This document shows, one piece after another, positions 55,836-64,000 of a stretch of DNA of 64,000 nt. The notes below the pieces were generated by a model. The model had not been told where the DNA came from. It did not search any database and saw nothing but the letters and a program-made list of their open reading frames with translations. Both the position numbers and the translations under genes were made by a program. The first letter of the stretch is position 1. Every line of letters starts with the position of its first letter. The stretch comes from Reyranella sp. (lineage in GTDB: Bacteria; Pseudomonadota; Alphaproteobacteria; Reyranellales; Reyranellaceae): positions 27,498 to 91,497 of the forward strand of contig JALHMO010000003.1 of the NCBI GenBank assembly GCA_022844015.1. Reading direction: 5' to 3'.

Positions 55836-56853
55836 CGCGCACCTCGTAGCGCGTCGGCTTGCCCAGGCTCGTCATGCCGCGCGCCAGCCAGTCGGCGGTC
55901 CATTCGATCATCGTGGCGACCGGCACCTGGGGCGGACCGAACTCCTGCACCATGCGCCGGGCGTTGTTCAGCCAGCCGGCCGGAGCCTCCTTGCCCGCGA
56001 GCAAAGGCGTGCGGCCCAGGAGCTTGCCGAACTCGCCGGCGAGCCGGCGCACCTCGAGAGTCTCGGGACCGGTGACGTTCAACGGCGATGTCGGCGTCGT
56101 GACGCGCGCCAGCACGCGCAAGGCGACTGCGTTCGCGTCGCCCTGCCAGATCACGTTGACGTGCCCCATGGTGAGATCGATCGTCTCGCCGTCGCGAACC
56201 TTGCGGCCGATGTCGTGCAGCACGCCGTAGCGCATGTCGATGGCATAGTTCAGCCGGAACAGGCGCCCCGGCGTGCCGTGCCGCGCGGAGAAGTACTCGA
56301 ACATGCGCTCGCGCCCGACGCACGAGTAGGCATAGTCGCCGGGCGGCGGAACCGGCGCCACGTCCTCGCTGGCGCCGCCGGTCTCGACAGGCACCCACGG
56401 ATAGACGTTGCCGGTCGAGAAGGCGACGATGCGCGAGGCCTTGAAAACCTCGGCCACCATCGCCGGGACATGCACGTTCATCGCCCAGGTCAGCGGCACG
56501 TCGCCGGTGGCGCCGAACTTGCGGCCAGCCATGAACATCACGTTGTCGGCCTTCGGCAGGCGCTCGAGCGCGCCGCGATCCAGAAGGTCGGCGGCGATCG
56601 GCTCGACGCCCGCCGCGACGAGGCTCTCCCGCACGCCGGGCTCGCTGAAGCGCGCCACGCCCATGATCCGCTTGCCGGGCGCCGCTCGCTTGGCGAGCCG
56701 GGCCAGGGTCGGTCCCATCTTGCCGCCGACGCCCAGCACCAGGATGTCGCCCGGCACCTTCGCGAGATCGTCGATCAGCGCCGGTGGAGGCGTCGTCATG
56801 AAGTCTTCCATGGCTTCGACGGTCTCGAAGCGGGACGGAAGCTTGTCGATCAC
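55822..56853 (-). CDS. NAD-dependent epimerase/dehydratase family protein
   Basis: A 343-residue extended-SDR-like protein. The dinucleotide site is altered to DILVLGVGGKMGPTLARLAK. The active-site Tyr-x3-Lys is not in the usual form (YAYSCVGRERMFEYF), so true epimerase activity is uncertain; it may be a reductase. It lies between the acetyltransferase and enolase-superfamily genes and is separated from the latter by half of a family A repeat. Confidence 0.8.
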   Translation of the reverse strand: MIDKLPSRFETVEAMEDFMTTPPPALIDDLAKVPGDILVLGVGGKMGPTLARLAKRAAPGKRIMGVARFSEPGVRESLVAAGVEPIAADLLDRGALERLPKADNVMFMAGRKFGATGDVPLTWAMNVHVPAMVAEVFKASRIVAFSTGNVYPWVPVETGGASEDVAPVPPPGDYAYSCVGRERMFEYFSARHGTPGRLFRLNYAIDMRYGVLHDIGRKVRDGETIDLTMGHVNVIWQGDANAVALRVLARVTTPTSPLNVTGPETLEVRRLAGEFGKLLGRTPLLAGKEAPAGWLNNARRMVQEFGPPQVPVATMIEWTADWLARGMTSLGKPTRYEVRDGKY

Positions 56854-56865
56854 GTCACGACCTCC

Positions 56866-56940
56866 CTGTGTGGTCCATCCTTCGAGACGGCCGCTACGCG
56901 GCCTCCTCAGGATGAGGATCTTGTTGGACCTTCGGTCAAG
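56866..56940. repeat. Single arm of a family A repeat
   Basis: TCCATCCTTCGAGACGGCCG and CTACGCGGCCTCCTCAGGAT are present without a partner arm. It lies between two genes of the operon. Confidence 0.8.
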
Positions 56941-56947
56941 CTCGTAC

Positions 56948-58360
56948 CTATGACGTGCCCTCCCCGGCCATCGGTCTCATCGAGGTGAAGTCCATCGCGG
57001 CGCCGACGGCGAATCCCGGCACATCGAGCGATCCCAGCGCCAGCCGGCCGCCGGCCGCCTTGAGGCGGGCCGGCTTGCCTGCCTGCTTCTCGTAGAGATC
57101 GGGATGCGCCGCGACGAAGGCGCGCTGCTCGCCCTCCGGCGCGAAGCTCATGCCGTCGATGAAATGATGCGCATTGCGCTCGACATGGGTCATGCCGAGC
57201 AGCGACACCAGGGCCAGGTCCTGCTGCACGCTGACGCCAGGCCACGTCGTCAGGTCCTCGGCCGACATGAAATGCCCCGGTCCCAGCCGGGCGACGCGGG
57301 CGGCGTTGAGGATCGACTTGTAGAAGCCCTTGCAGCTCTTGCTCGAGACGCCGGCATAGCCGAGCTTCAGGGCCTGCGGGAACGACGACAGCTCGCCGTC
57401 CGACTCGTCGATGATCACCGCGCGATGCCGCGCCAGCGGCTCGACCGAGCGCGACAGCGCCACCGCCCGCTTGATCGGCTGCTCGATGAACAGGATCGAG
57501 CTGGCGAGTCGCGCCAGGGATGGCGTCGCCTCGATCCTTCGCCACAGCTCGACGATGCCCTCGACGTCGTCGTACTGCTCGTTACCGTCCAGGGTGGTGC
57601 GATAGTCGCCGGCGCCGGCATCGAGCACGGCGGCGATGCGGCCGAGGCGCTCGAGATCAGCCCCGACATCTCCGCTAACCTTCAGCTTGTAATAGCGGCC
57701 GCCATAGTACGAGACGACCTCCTCCAGGGTTTCCGGCAGGCCGTCATCGACGCGCTCGGACGCCGGGCGGTCGGCCGCCGTCAGGGGATCGACCAGCCCC
57801 ACGGTATGGCGCACATCGATGCCAGGCTGGGGCCTCAGGCTGCCCAGAAAGCTTGCCAGCGTCGCATCCTCGATATCCGGCGTCAGCGAGGTCGCCCGGA
57901 TGCCGGGCACGTTGTGCCTGATCATGGTGGCGAACGACTGGCCGGTGGCATGCCCTACGGCGTCGAGGATCGCGCGGTCGAGCAAGGCCGGGCCGTAGCC
58001 CGCCACCAGCGGGTTGAGACCCAGCTCGGCACCGCGACGCTGCTGCTCGGCGCAGGTCCCGGCAAACAGGTCGAACGGCGTACCGAAGCCGTGCGCGCGG
58101 TAGAGCTCGATGGCGAGGCCGAGCGCCTGCCGGAGCTGCTCGAGGTTCTGGGCGTCGGTGAAGTCGGGGCTCTTCTCGAACCACTTCGCCGCCAGCGCCT
58201 CGGCCGCCACACCGTCGCTGGTGCGGCCATCCGCCAGCGCGATGCGCACCCTGATCACCGCCTGGGTGGCGTCGGTGACGGTGATGACGCCGAAGCGAAA
58301 GGCAAGCCGCATCGTCACATGCCGCTCGTAGCGCTCGACCTCCTCCAGCTTGACCTTCAT
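56948..58360 (-). CDS. Enolase-superfamily protein (mandelate racemase/muconate lactonizing-like)
   Basis: About 470 residues, long for the family. The barrel shows YYKLKVSGDVGADLERLGRI (Lys on strand 2), TLDGNEQYDDVEGIVELWRR (metal Asp/Asn/Glu), ILFIEQPI (metal Glu), VIIDESDGEL (metal Asp) and GVSSKSCKGFYKSILNA. Substrate not readable. ATG 58360 overlaps the next gene's stop (ATGA), which fixes the start. Confidence 0.87.
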   Translation of the reverse strand: MKVKLEEVERYERHVTMRLAFRFGVITVTDATQAVIRVRIALADGRTSDGVAAEALAAKWFEKSPDFTDAQNLEQLRQALGLAIELYRAHGFGTPFDLFAGTCAEQQRRGAELGLNPLVAGYGPALLDRAILDAVGHATGQSFATMIRHNVPGIRATSLTPDIEDATLASFLGSLRPQPGIDVRHTVGLVDPLTAADRPASERVDDGLPETLEEVVSYYGGRYYKLKVSGDVGADLERLGRIAAVLDAGAGDYRTTLDGNEQYDDVEGIVELWRRIEATPSLARLASSILFIEQPIKRAVALSRSVEPLARHRAVIIDESDGELSSFPQALKLGYAGVSSKSCKGFYKSILNAARVARLGPGHFMSAEDLTTWPGVSVQQDLALVSLLGMTHVERNAHHFIDGMSFAPEGEQRAFVAAHPDLYEKQAGKPARLKAAGGRLALGSLDVPGFAVGAAMDFTSMRPMAGEGTS

Positions 58361-59175
58361 GCATGCTGCTCCAGCAGGCCCGCGACATAGCCGATCATGC
58401 GCGCCGCGCACGTTGCCCCATCGGGCTCATAGACGAATGGTTCCATCGCGACCCAGCCGCCATAGCCGGTTTCGCGCAGCGCCCGGACGACCGGCGCGAA
58501 GCGATCATCGCCCTGGCCGGGGCCGCGCCGGTTGCGATCGTTGAGCTGGACATGGGCCACCAGGCCGGTCGGCATCCAGCGGCGGATCGCGTCGGCCACC
58601 GGCTCCGGTTCCATCAGGCTGGCCGCGAGCGTGTCGACCATGGTGCGCAGGGCCGGATTGCCGAGCCGCCGCACGATCTCCGCCGCCTCATCCAGGGTGT
58701 TGACGAAGTTGCAGTCCGGGGCCGCCAACGGCTCGATACAGTACGCAACGCGCGCCGTCGCCGCGCGCTCGCCGGCCAGCAGCCAGGCTTCCTCCGCGCG
58801 CGACCGGTCGTCCGCGTCCGACGCGCGGCGCTGCGCCGGCGAGCCATGGACCAGGTAGGTTCCGCCGAGCTCGGCGCAGAGATCGACCGAGGCGCAAAGC
58901 ACGTCGACGCTCCTTCGCCAGACGGCGCGATCCGCGCTGGTGATCGACAGCCCGGCCGGCGCCGCCAGCAGCCAGTGCAGGCCGCTCACCTCGAGGCCGG
59001 CATCCCGGCAGGCGCGGCGGATGGCGGTGCGCCCGGCGGCCGGCATGCGCCAGCCGCCGTCGCCCAGGGTGAACGGCGCGAGCTCGAGCCCGTGATACCC
59101 GAGCCCGGCGGCCAGCGCGCATTGACGCTCGAACGGGAGATCGCGAATCACCTCGTTGCAAAGAGAAAGCTTCAC
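58357..59175 (-). CDS. Sugar phosphate isomerase/epimerase family (AP-endonuclease-like TIM barrel)
   Basis: About 272 residues. KLSLCNEVIRDLPFERQCAL opens the barrel; GLEVSGLHWLLAAPAGLSIT, GGTYLVHGSPAQRR, VAYCIEPLAAPDCNFVNTLD, TMVDTLAASL, and GYGGWVAMEPFVYEP carry the His/Glu/Asp metal ligands. The start is GTG at 59175 because no ATG lies near the conserved beginning. First gene of the leftward catabolic set. Confidence 0.87.
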   Translation of the reverse strand: MKLSLCNEVIRDLPFERQCALAAGLGYHGLELAPFTLGDGGWRMPAAGRTAIRRACRDAGLEVSGLHWLLAAPAGLSITSADRAVWRRSVDVLCASVDLCAELGGTYLVHGSPAQRRASDADDRSRAEEAWLLAGERAATARVAYCIEPLAAPDCNFVNTLDEAAEIVRRLGNPALRTMVDTLAASLMEPEPVADAIRRWMPTGLVAHVQLNDRNRRGPGQGDDRFAPVVRALRETGYGGWVAMEPFVYEPDGATCAARMIGYVAGLLEQHA

Positions 59176-59277
59176 CGTTCCTCGCGTCGACGAGCAAATC
59201 CGCCTTCTGTCACGGCGCCTGCTGGGGCATGATATCAGCGACATGAAAGCACTGAACAGCGCCGTCTCGCCACGCGT

Positions 59278-60045
59278 ATGACGAAATTCACGCTGGCAAG
59301 CCGCCAATACTGGCCGACGATCGTGCTGTTCGCGATCCTGCTGGCGAGCTGGCAGATCGCGGTGAGCTTTGGCGGCATCCGCGAATACCTGCTGCCGTCG
59401 CCGCTCGCCGTGTGGAACGCGTTGTGGTTCGGCGACACGAACTGGGCGCAGCATGTCTGGATCACCACGCTGGAGATCATCGGCGCCTTCGTGCTGGCGG
59501 CCGTTGCCGGCATCGCGCTCGGCGTGGCGATCGCCTGGTCCCCGCTGATGGCCAATGCGCTGGTACCTTTCCTGGTGTTCGTCAACACGTTGCCCAAGGT
59601 CGCGGTGGCGCCGCTTTTCCTGATCTGGATGGGCTACGGCATCTTCCCGAACATGCTGATGGGCGCGTTGATCGGCTTCTTCCCCGTTGTGATCAACACG
59701 GCGGTCGGCCTGACCCAGATCGAGCCCGACATGCTCGATCTCGGGCGCGTGTTCAATGCGCCGAAGTGGAAGATCTTCGTCAAGATCCGGCTGCCCAATG
59801 CACTGCCCTACATCCTGAGCGCGCTCAAGATCACGGCGACGGCGGCCGTGGTCGGCGCCATCGTCGGCGAGTTCGTCGCCTCGCAGAGAGGCCTGGGATA
59901 TGTCATCGTCACGACCCAGAGCAGCATGAACACCTCGGTGGCGTTCGCTGCGCTGATCTGGATCTCCGTCGTCGGCCTGCTGCTGTATGGTGCCGTCGTC
60001 CTGGCTGCCCGCCTCTGGGCGCCATGGGCCGAAGGCGCCGAGTGA
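59278..60045 (+). CDS. ABC transporter permease (SsuC/TauC type)
   Basis: This 255-residue permease has six predicted membrane helices and the EAA-type loop (LPNALPYILSALKITATAAV). It is like riboflavin-precursor, taurine and sulfonate-type permeases. A divergent promoter shared with the catabolic operon at 59175 lies in 59176-59277. It forms a transporter with the next two genes. Confidence 0.92.
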   Translation: MTKFTLASRQYWPTIVLFAILLASWQIAVSFGGIREYLLPSPLAVWNALWFGDTNWAQHVWITTLEIIGAFVLAAVAGIALGVAIAWSPLMANALVPFLVFVNTLPKVAVAPLFLIWMGYGIFPNMLMGALIGFFPVVINTAVGLTQIEPDMLDLGRVFNAPKWKIFVKIRLPNALPYILSALKITATAAVVGAIVGEFVASQRGLGYVIVTTQSSMNTSVAFAALIWISVVGLLLYGAVVLAARLWAPWAEGAE

Positions 60046-60071
60046 ACGGGGAACTGCAACAGGAGCGCATC

Positions 60072-61058
60072 ATGATACGCATCGCCTCACTATCACTTGC
60101 CGCCCTGCTGGCGGCCGTCACCAGCGCGTCGGCGCAGGAGAAATTCACCTTCGCCCTGAACTGGTTCGCCGTCGGCGACCATGCCGCCTATTGGGTGGCG
60201 CTCGACAAGGGCTACTACAAGGCCAAGGGACTCGACGTCACCCTGGAGAATTCCAAGGGCTCCGGCGATTCGATCGCCAAGGTCGACACCGGGCGGGCCG
60301 ATGCCGGCCTGGCCGATGCCGCCGTGGTGATCGCCTCGGTCGGCCGGGGCACCACTGTCAAGACCGTCGGCATGGTGTTCGACAAGACGCCGCTCAACAT
60401 CTTCAGCCTCAAGTCGAGCCCGCTCGCCAAGCCCAAGGATCTCGAGGGCAAGACGCTGGGCGCGCCTCCGGGCGACAGCCAGCGCCAGATGTTCCCCGCC
60501 TTCGCCAAGGTGAACGGCGTCGATGCCTCCAAGGTCGCCTGGGTGAACATCGAGCCGGCCGCCAAGATCGCCGCCGTGGCCGAGAAACGCATGGACGGCG
60601 TCGGCGACTACTCGACCGGCCTGCCGCTCTACGAGAAGGCCGCCGGCAAGGGCAATGTCGTAATGATGCCGTGGGCCGATTTCGGCTTCGACATGTACTC
60701 GATGTCGATCATCGCCAGCGCCAAGACGATGAAGGAGCGTCCGGCCGTCCTCAAGGCGTTCCTCGAAGCCTCCTACATGGGCTGGCGCGATGTGATGGCC
60801 GATCCCAAGGCCGCCATGGAGATCTTCAAGAAGCGCGTGCCCGAGGTCGATGTCGAGGTGATGACGCCCAACATGATGATCGGGCTCGGCCTGATGAAGA
60901 CCGACCGCTATGCCAAGAACGGCATCGGCTGGATCGACAGGACGAAGATGTGCGAATCGGTCGACCTGGTGAACACCTACATGGGCCTGCCGAAGAAGGT
61001 CGCGTGCGCCGACGTGTACTCGACCGACTTCATCACCAAGGTCGACATGCCGAAGTAG
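60072..61058 (+). CDS. ABC transporter substrate-binding protein (NMT1/THI5-like)
   Basis: 328 residues with signal peptide MIRIASLSLAALLAAVTSAS (cleavage after ASA-Q). Mature part: FTFALNWFAVGDHAAYWVAL, DKGYYKAKGLDVTLENSKGS, and VDTGRADAGLADAAVVIASV, typical for NMT1/SsuA-like receptors (pyrimidine, sulfonate or aromatic-acid binding). ACAGGAGC precedes the ATG by 6 bp. The ligand is probably the substrate of the adjacent catabolic genes. Confidence 0.92.
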   Translation: MIRIASLSLAALLAAVTSASAQEKFTFALNWFAVGDHAAYWVALDKGYYKAKGLDVTLENSKGSGDSIAKVDTGRADAGLADAAVVIASVGRGTTVKTVGMVFDKTPLNIFSLKSSPLAKPKDLEGKTLGAPPGDSQRQMFPAFAKVNGVDASKVAWVNIEPAAKIAAVAEKRMDGVGDYSTGLPLYEKAAGKGNVVMMPWADFGFDMYSMSIIASAKTMKERPAVLKAFLEASYMGWRDVMADPKAAMEIFKKRVPEVDVEVMTPNMMIGLGLMKTDRYAKNGIGWIDRTKMCESVDLVNTYMGLPKKVACADVYSTDFITKVDMPK

Positions 61059-61070
61059 TTCCGGGCCAGC

Positions 61071-61865
61071 GTGAACCAGTCCCTGATCGGCCTCGACCGG
61101 GTCGATATGACCTATGCGACGGCGAGCGGCCCGGTCGAGGCGCTCGCCGGCATCTCGCTATCGGTTGGCGGCGGGGAGTTCGTCTCGCTGGTCGGGCCGA
61201 GCGGCTGCGGCAAGTCGACCTTGCTGCGCATCGTCGCCGGGCTGCGGCCCGCCACCCTCGGCACGGTGATGGTCGCCGGCCGCGCGGTGCGCGACCCGAT
61301 CCCCGACGTCGGCATGGTCTTCCAGGCGCCCAACCTGCTGCGCTGGCGGACCATCCTGCAGAACGTGCTGCTGCCCGCCGAGCTCGCCGGCAAGGAGGTC
61401 GGGAACCTCCGGCTGCGGGCGCACGAGCTGCTCGACATGGCCGGTCTCCATGGCTTCGCCGACAAGCTGCCGCGCGAGCTGTCGGGCGGCATGCAGCAAC
61501 GCGCCGCGCTCTGCCGCGCGCTCCTGCTCGACCCACCCCTGCTCCTGATGGACGAGCCGTTCGGCGCCCTCGATGCCATGACGCGCGACGACATGGGGCT
61601 CGAGCTGCTGCGCATCTGGGGCGAGCGCGATCTCGCCCGCGAGGCGCGCAAGACCGTCCTGTTCGTCACCCACTCGATCGCCGAGGCCGTGTTCCTGTCC
61701 GACCGCGTCGTGGTCATGACGGCCCGGCCCGGCCGCATCGCCGCCGACGTGACGGTCGACCTGCCCCGCCCGCGGACCGTCGAGCTGCGCGCCTCGGAGG
61801 CCTTCGGCCGCCTCAGCCTGCTCATCTCTCGCACCCTGACCGGCCGCGCCCACGCGGTGCTGTGA
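61071..61865 (+). CDS. ABC transporter ATPase (SsuB/TauB type)
   Basis: 264 residues. Walker A GPSGCGKSTLLR, signature ELSGGMQQRAALCRALLLDP, Walker B LLLMDEPFGALDAMTR and H-loop VTHSIAEAVFLSDRV. GTG start at 61071, 12 bp after the receptor gene. Confidence 0.92.
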   Translation: MNQSLIGLDRVDMTYATASGPVEALAGISLSVGGGEFVSLVGPSGCGKSTLLRIVAGLRPATLGTVMVAGRAVRDPIPDVGMVFQAPNLLRWRTILQNVLLPAELAGKEVGNLRLRAHELLDMAGLHGFADKLPRELSGGMQQRAALCRALLLDPPLLLMDEPFGALDAMTRDDMGLELLRIWGERDLAREARKTVLFVTHSIAEAVFLSDRVVVMTARPGRIAADVTVDLPRPRTVELRASEAFGRLSLLISRTLTGRAHAVL

Positions 61866-62399
61866 TTCTTCCTCCTCCCCAGCTTCGCTTCGCTGGGGAG
61901 ACCCCCAGCACGCCGGCGCGCACCACGATGCTGAGAAAATGGTGGCGCTGCGAGAGGGAAGCTCATGGCTGGGAGCGCGCCACTCCAGTGGCGCTCTTCT
62001 TGTGATTCCACATCCCATGAGCGCCACTTTGGCGGAGTTTACTCCGCCACCAGTGGCGCGCTCCCAGCGCATTTTCATAGGAGGAGTAGACACACCTCAT
62101 GTTCCTCTCCGCCCGCGAAGCGGGGGGAGAGGCTAGGAGAGGTGGGTCATGTCATAGGGCCGCTGCCGGCGAGGCGATCAATCCCCATCCAGGCATCGGT
62201 GGTGTCGCAACCACCCACCTCTCCTCCCCCACGCTTCGCGCGGGGCCCCTTCCTCTCCCCCCGCTTCGCGGGCGGAGAGGACTCGTGAACGACTTCTCCC
62301 ATTTCGACGCCTTCCCAGCGCAGCTGGGGAGGAGGACCTGAGGCTTTGCGCCCGCCCCCGTCCCTTGTTAAGACGCCGCGGAGACAGCCAGGAGGACCC
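61866..62399. repeat. Repeat-filled intergenic region: composite family C/D copy and family E repeat
   Basis: 61880-62095 is the inverted copy of 32026-32216, including family D copy 3 at 61971-62065 (GGGAGCGCGCCAC / GTGGCGCGCTCCC, with an extra GGCGGAGTTTACTCCGCC tip). 62099-62285 is another inverted pair (CTCTCCGCCCGCGAAGCGGG against CCCGCTTCGCGGGCGGAGAG) around GGTGGGTCATG/CCACCCACC arms. The promoter and AGGAGG site of the next gene lie at 62340-62396. Confidence 0.75.
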
Positions 62400-63635
62400 A
62401 TGTCCGTTGCCGCCACCCCGATCAGAAGCGCCGCCAAGGGCGTCAGCTCCGACGCCAAGCCGTTCGACTGGGAGGACCCGTTCTTCCTCGACGACCAGCT
62501 CACCGACGACGAGATCGCGATCCGCGACGCCGCGCGCGACTACTGCCAGGAAAAGCTGATGACGCGCGTGCTCGAGGCCAACCGGCACGAGAAGTTCCAT
62601 CGCGAGATCATGAACGAGATGGGAGCGCTCGGCCTGCTGGGCTCCACCCTGCCGGAGAAGTACGGCTGCGCCGGCGCCAACTATACGAGCTACGGCCTGG
62701 TGGCGCGCGAGGTCGAGCGGGTCGATTCGGGCTACCGCTCGGCGATGAGCGTGCAGTCCTCCCTGGTGATGCATCCGATCTATGCCTACGGCACGGAAGA
62801 GCAGCGCGTGAAGTACCTGCCCAGGCTCGCCTCCGGCGAATGGGTCGGCTGCTTCGGCCTCACCGAGCCCGATCACGGCTCCGATCCGGGCGGCATGAAG
62901 ACGCGCGCCGTCACCGTGCCCGGCGGCTTCCAGCTCTCGGGCTCGAAGATGTGGATCACCAATTCGCCGATCGCCGACGTCCTGGTGGTGTGGGCCAAGC
63001 TCGACGGCGGCGCCATTCGCGGCTTCATCCTCGAGCGCGGCTGGAAGGGCCTCGAGACGCCCAAGATCGAGGGCAAGTTCAGCCTGCGCGCCTCGGTCAC
63101 CGGCGCCATCATGCTCGACGAGGTGTTCGTCCCGGCCGAGAACCTGATGCCCAACGTGGCCGGCCTCGGCGGGCCGTTCGGTTGCCTGAACAACGCGCGC
63201 TACGGCATCGCCTGGGGCGCCATGGGCGCGGCCGAGTTCTGCTGGAAGCAGGCGCGCAACTACACGCTCGATCGCAAGCAGTTCGGCCGGCCGCTCGCCG
63301 CCAACCAGCTGATCCAGAAGAAGCTCGCCGACATGCAGACCGAGATCGCCCTCGGCCTGCAGGCCTGCCTGCGCGTCGGCCGCCTCAAGGACCAGGGCCA
63401 CGCCCAGCCCGAGATGATCTCCCTGATCAAGCGCAACAATTGCGGCAAGGCGCTCGACATCGCCCGCGTCGCCCGCGACATGCACGGCGGCAACGGCGTG
63501 TCGGACGAGTACCACGTGATCCGCCACGTCATGAACCTCGAGGCCGTCAACACCTACGAAGGCACGCACGACGTGCACGCGCTGATCCTCGGCCGCGCCA
63601 TGACCGGCATCCAGGCCTTCTCTGCCGGCGCCTAG
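62400..63635 (+). CDS. gcdH: Glutaryl-CoA dehydrogenase-type acyl-CoA dehydrogenase
   Basis: This 411-residue flavoprotein has the GCDH pattern: [20 protein letters not shown] at the start, [38 protein letters not shown], and [20 protein letters not shown] then [20 protein letters not shown] with catalytic Glu. Glutaryl-CoA is oxidised and decarboxylated to crotonyl-CoA; this step serves lysine, tryptophan and some aromatic pathways. AGGAGGACC precedes the ATG. Confidence 0.92.
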   Translation: MSVAATPIRSAAKGVSSDAKPFDWEDPFFLDDQLTDDEIAIRDAARDYCQEKLMTRVLEANRHEKFHREIMNEMGALGLLGSTLPEKYGCAGANYTSYGLVAREVERVDSGYRSAMSVQSSLVMHPIYAYGTEEQRVKYLPRLASGEWVGCFGLTEPDHGSDPGGMKTRAVTVPGGFQLSGSKMWITNSPIADVLVVWAKLDGGAIRGFILERGWKGLETPKIEGKFSLRASVTGAIMLDEVFVPAENLMPNVAGLGGPFGCLNNARYGIAWGAMGAAEFCWKQARNYTLDRKQFGRPLAANQLIQKKLADMQTEIALGLQACLRVGRLKDQGHAQPEMISLIKRNNCGKALDIARVARDMHGGNGVSDEYHVIRHVMNLEAVNTYEGTHDVHALILGRAMTGIQAFSAGA

Positions 63636-63671
63636 GTAGCCGACCTGCCGCCCGCCGGCGACATTGCGATC

Positions 63672-64000
63672 GTGGTCGCCGGCGCCCTGGTCGGCGGCTT
63701 CGTCAACGGCCTCACCGGCACCGGCTATGCGTTGATCTCGCTGGGGTTCTGGCTGCAGGCCATGCCCCCAACCATTGCGGCGCCGCTGGTCGCGCTGTGC
63801 TCGGTGTGCGGCCACGCACAGGCCCTGCCGTCGATCTGGCGCGGCGTGCGCTGGCCGCGCCTGTGGCCGTTCCTGGCGGCGGGATTGCTCGGCGTTCCGC
63901 TGGGCACGCTGCTGCTCGAGCACGTCCACGTCCAGCCGCTCAAGGTCGGCCTCGGCCTGTTCCTGATCCTGTACAGCGCCTGGATGGCGTTCGTCCGCTA
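63672..64000 (+). CDS. TauE/SafE-family permease (3' part outside window)
   Basis: The frame reads VVAGALVGGFVNGLTGTGYA, LISLGFWLQAMPPTIAAPLV and further hydrophobic segments, the N-terminal part of the TauE/SafE (DUF81) sulfite/organo-anion exporter family. The frame is open from 63636, where relatives would start with Met, but the codon there is GTA. The nearest usable start is GTG 63672. Either the start is degenerate or the N-terminus is short. It continues beyond the window. Confidence 0.8.
   Translation, partial: MVAGALVGGFVNGLTGTGYALISLGFWLQAMPPTIAAPLVALCSVCGHAQALPSIWRGVRWPRLWPFLAAGLLGVPLGTLLLEHVHVQPLKVGLGLFLILYSAWMAFVR

Overview
The window is GC-rich DNA from an alphaproteobacterium. 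The order nusB-ribH-ribBA-ribE-ribD-nrdR-glyA-rpiB, the two branched-chain-amino-acid-type ABC operons, the CoA-dependent aromatic genes and the many palindromic repeats (CCTCATCCTGAGGAG type) fit the Rhodospirillales/Hyphomicrobiales side of the class. I cannot name the genus from sequence alone.

Layout. 1-5776 (minus): housekeeping riboflavin/one-carbon operon (nusB partial, ribH, ribBA with a degenerate second domain, ribE, ribD, nrdR, glyA, rpiB). 5777-11970: gene-poor mobile-element graveyard with three related stem-loop repeat units, a 5' fragment of tRNA-Ser(CGA), serine-recombinase remnants, and an 889-residue RecB-like nuclease/IS66-type transposase fusion gene split by a complete ISAzo13-type insertion sequence. 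11972-26393 (minus): an aromatic operon (Rieske dioxygenase, thiolase-like protein without its cysteine, DUF35-SDR fusion, isatin-hydrolase-like protein, SDR, MarR, two dehydrogenases, acyl-CoA ligase) preceded by indolepyruvate ferredoxin oxidoreductase genes. 26894-31826 (plus): ABC uptake operon with a LivM-LivG fusion. 32306-38227 (plus): 2-aminobenzoate (anthranilate) degradation through its CoA thioester. 38678-44067 (minus): second branched-chain-type ABC operon. 44292-46777: fragments, a lipoprotein, a heme-type membrane protein and a PadR switch. 46854-50264 (plus): selenoprotein operon. 50898-59175 (minus): a catabolic set of unknown substrate (amidohydrolase, amidase, DHDPS-like, acetyltransferase, epimerase, enolase-superfamily enzyme, TIM-barrel isomerase). 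59278-61865 (plus): NMT1/taurine-type ABC transporter. 62400-64000: glutaryl-CoA dehydrogenase and a partial TauE/SafE permease.

How it works together. The left half reads as a route from tryptophan/indolepyruvate or indole-3-acetate to isatin and anthranilate, and the 32-38 kb cluster takes anthranilate to anthraniloyl-CoA and on into beta-oxidation. I propose that the thiolase-like/DUF35 pair is a retro-aldolase releasing isatin and acetyl-CoA from an oxidised indoleacetyl-CoA. Glutaryl-CoA dehydrogenase could serve the lower part of such a pathway.

The two most unusual items are a UGA-decoded selenoprotein (U-G-S-C motif with a well-formed bacterial SECIS hairpin), sitting between a thioredoxin-reductase-like flavoprotein and two mutually paralogous proteins, and the nuclease-transposase fusion whose reading frame is restored exactly when the inserted IS and one copy of its 3-bp target duplication are removed.
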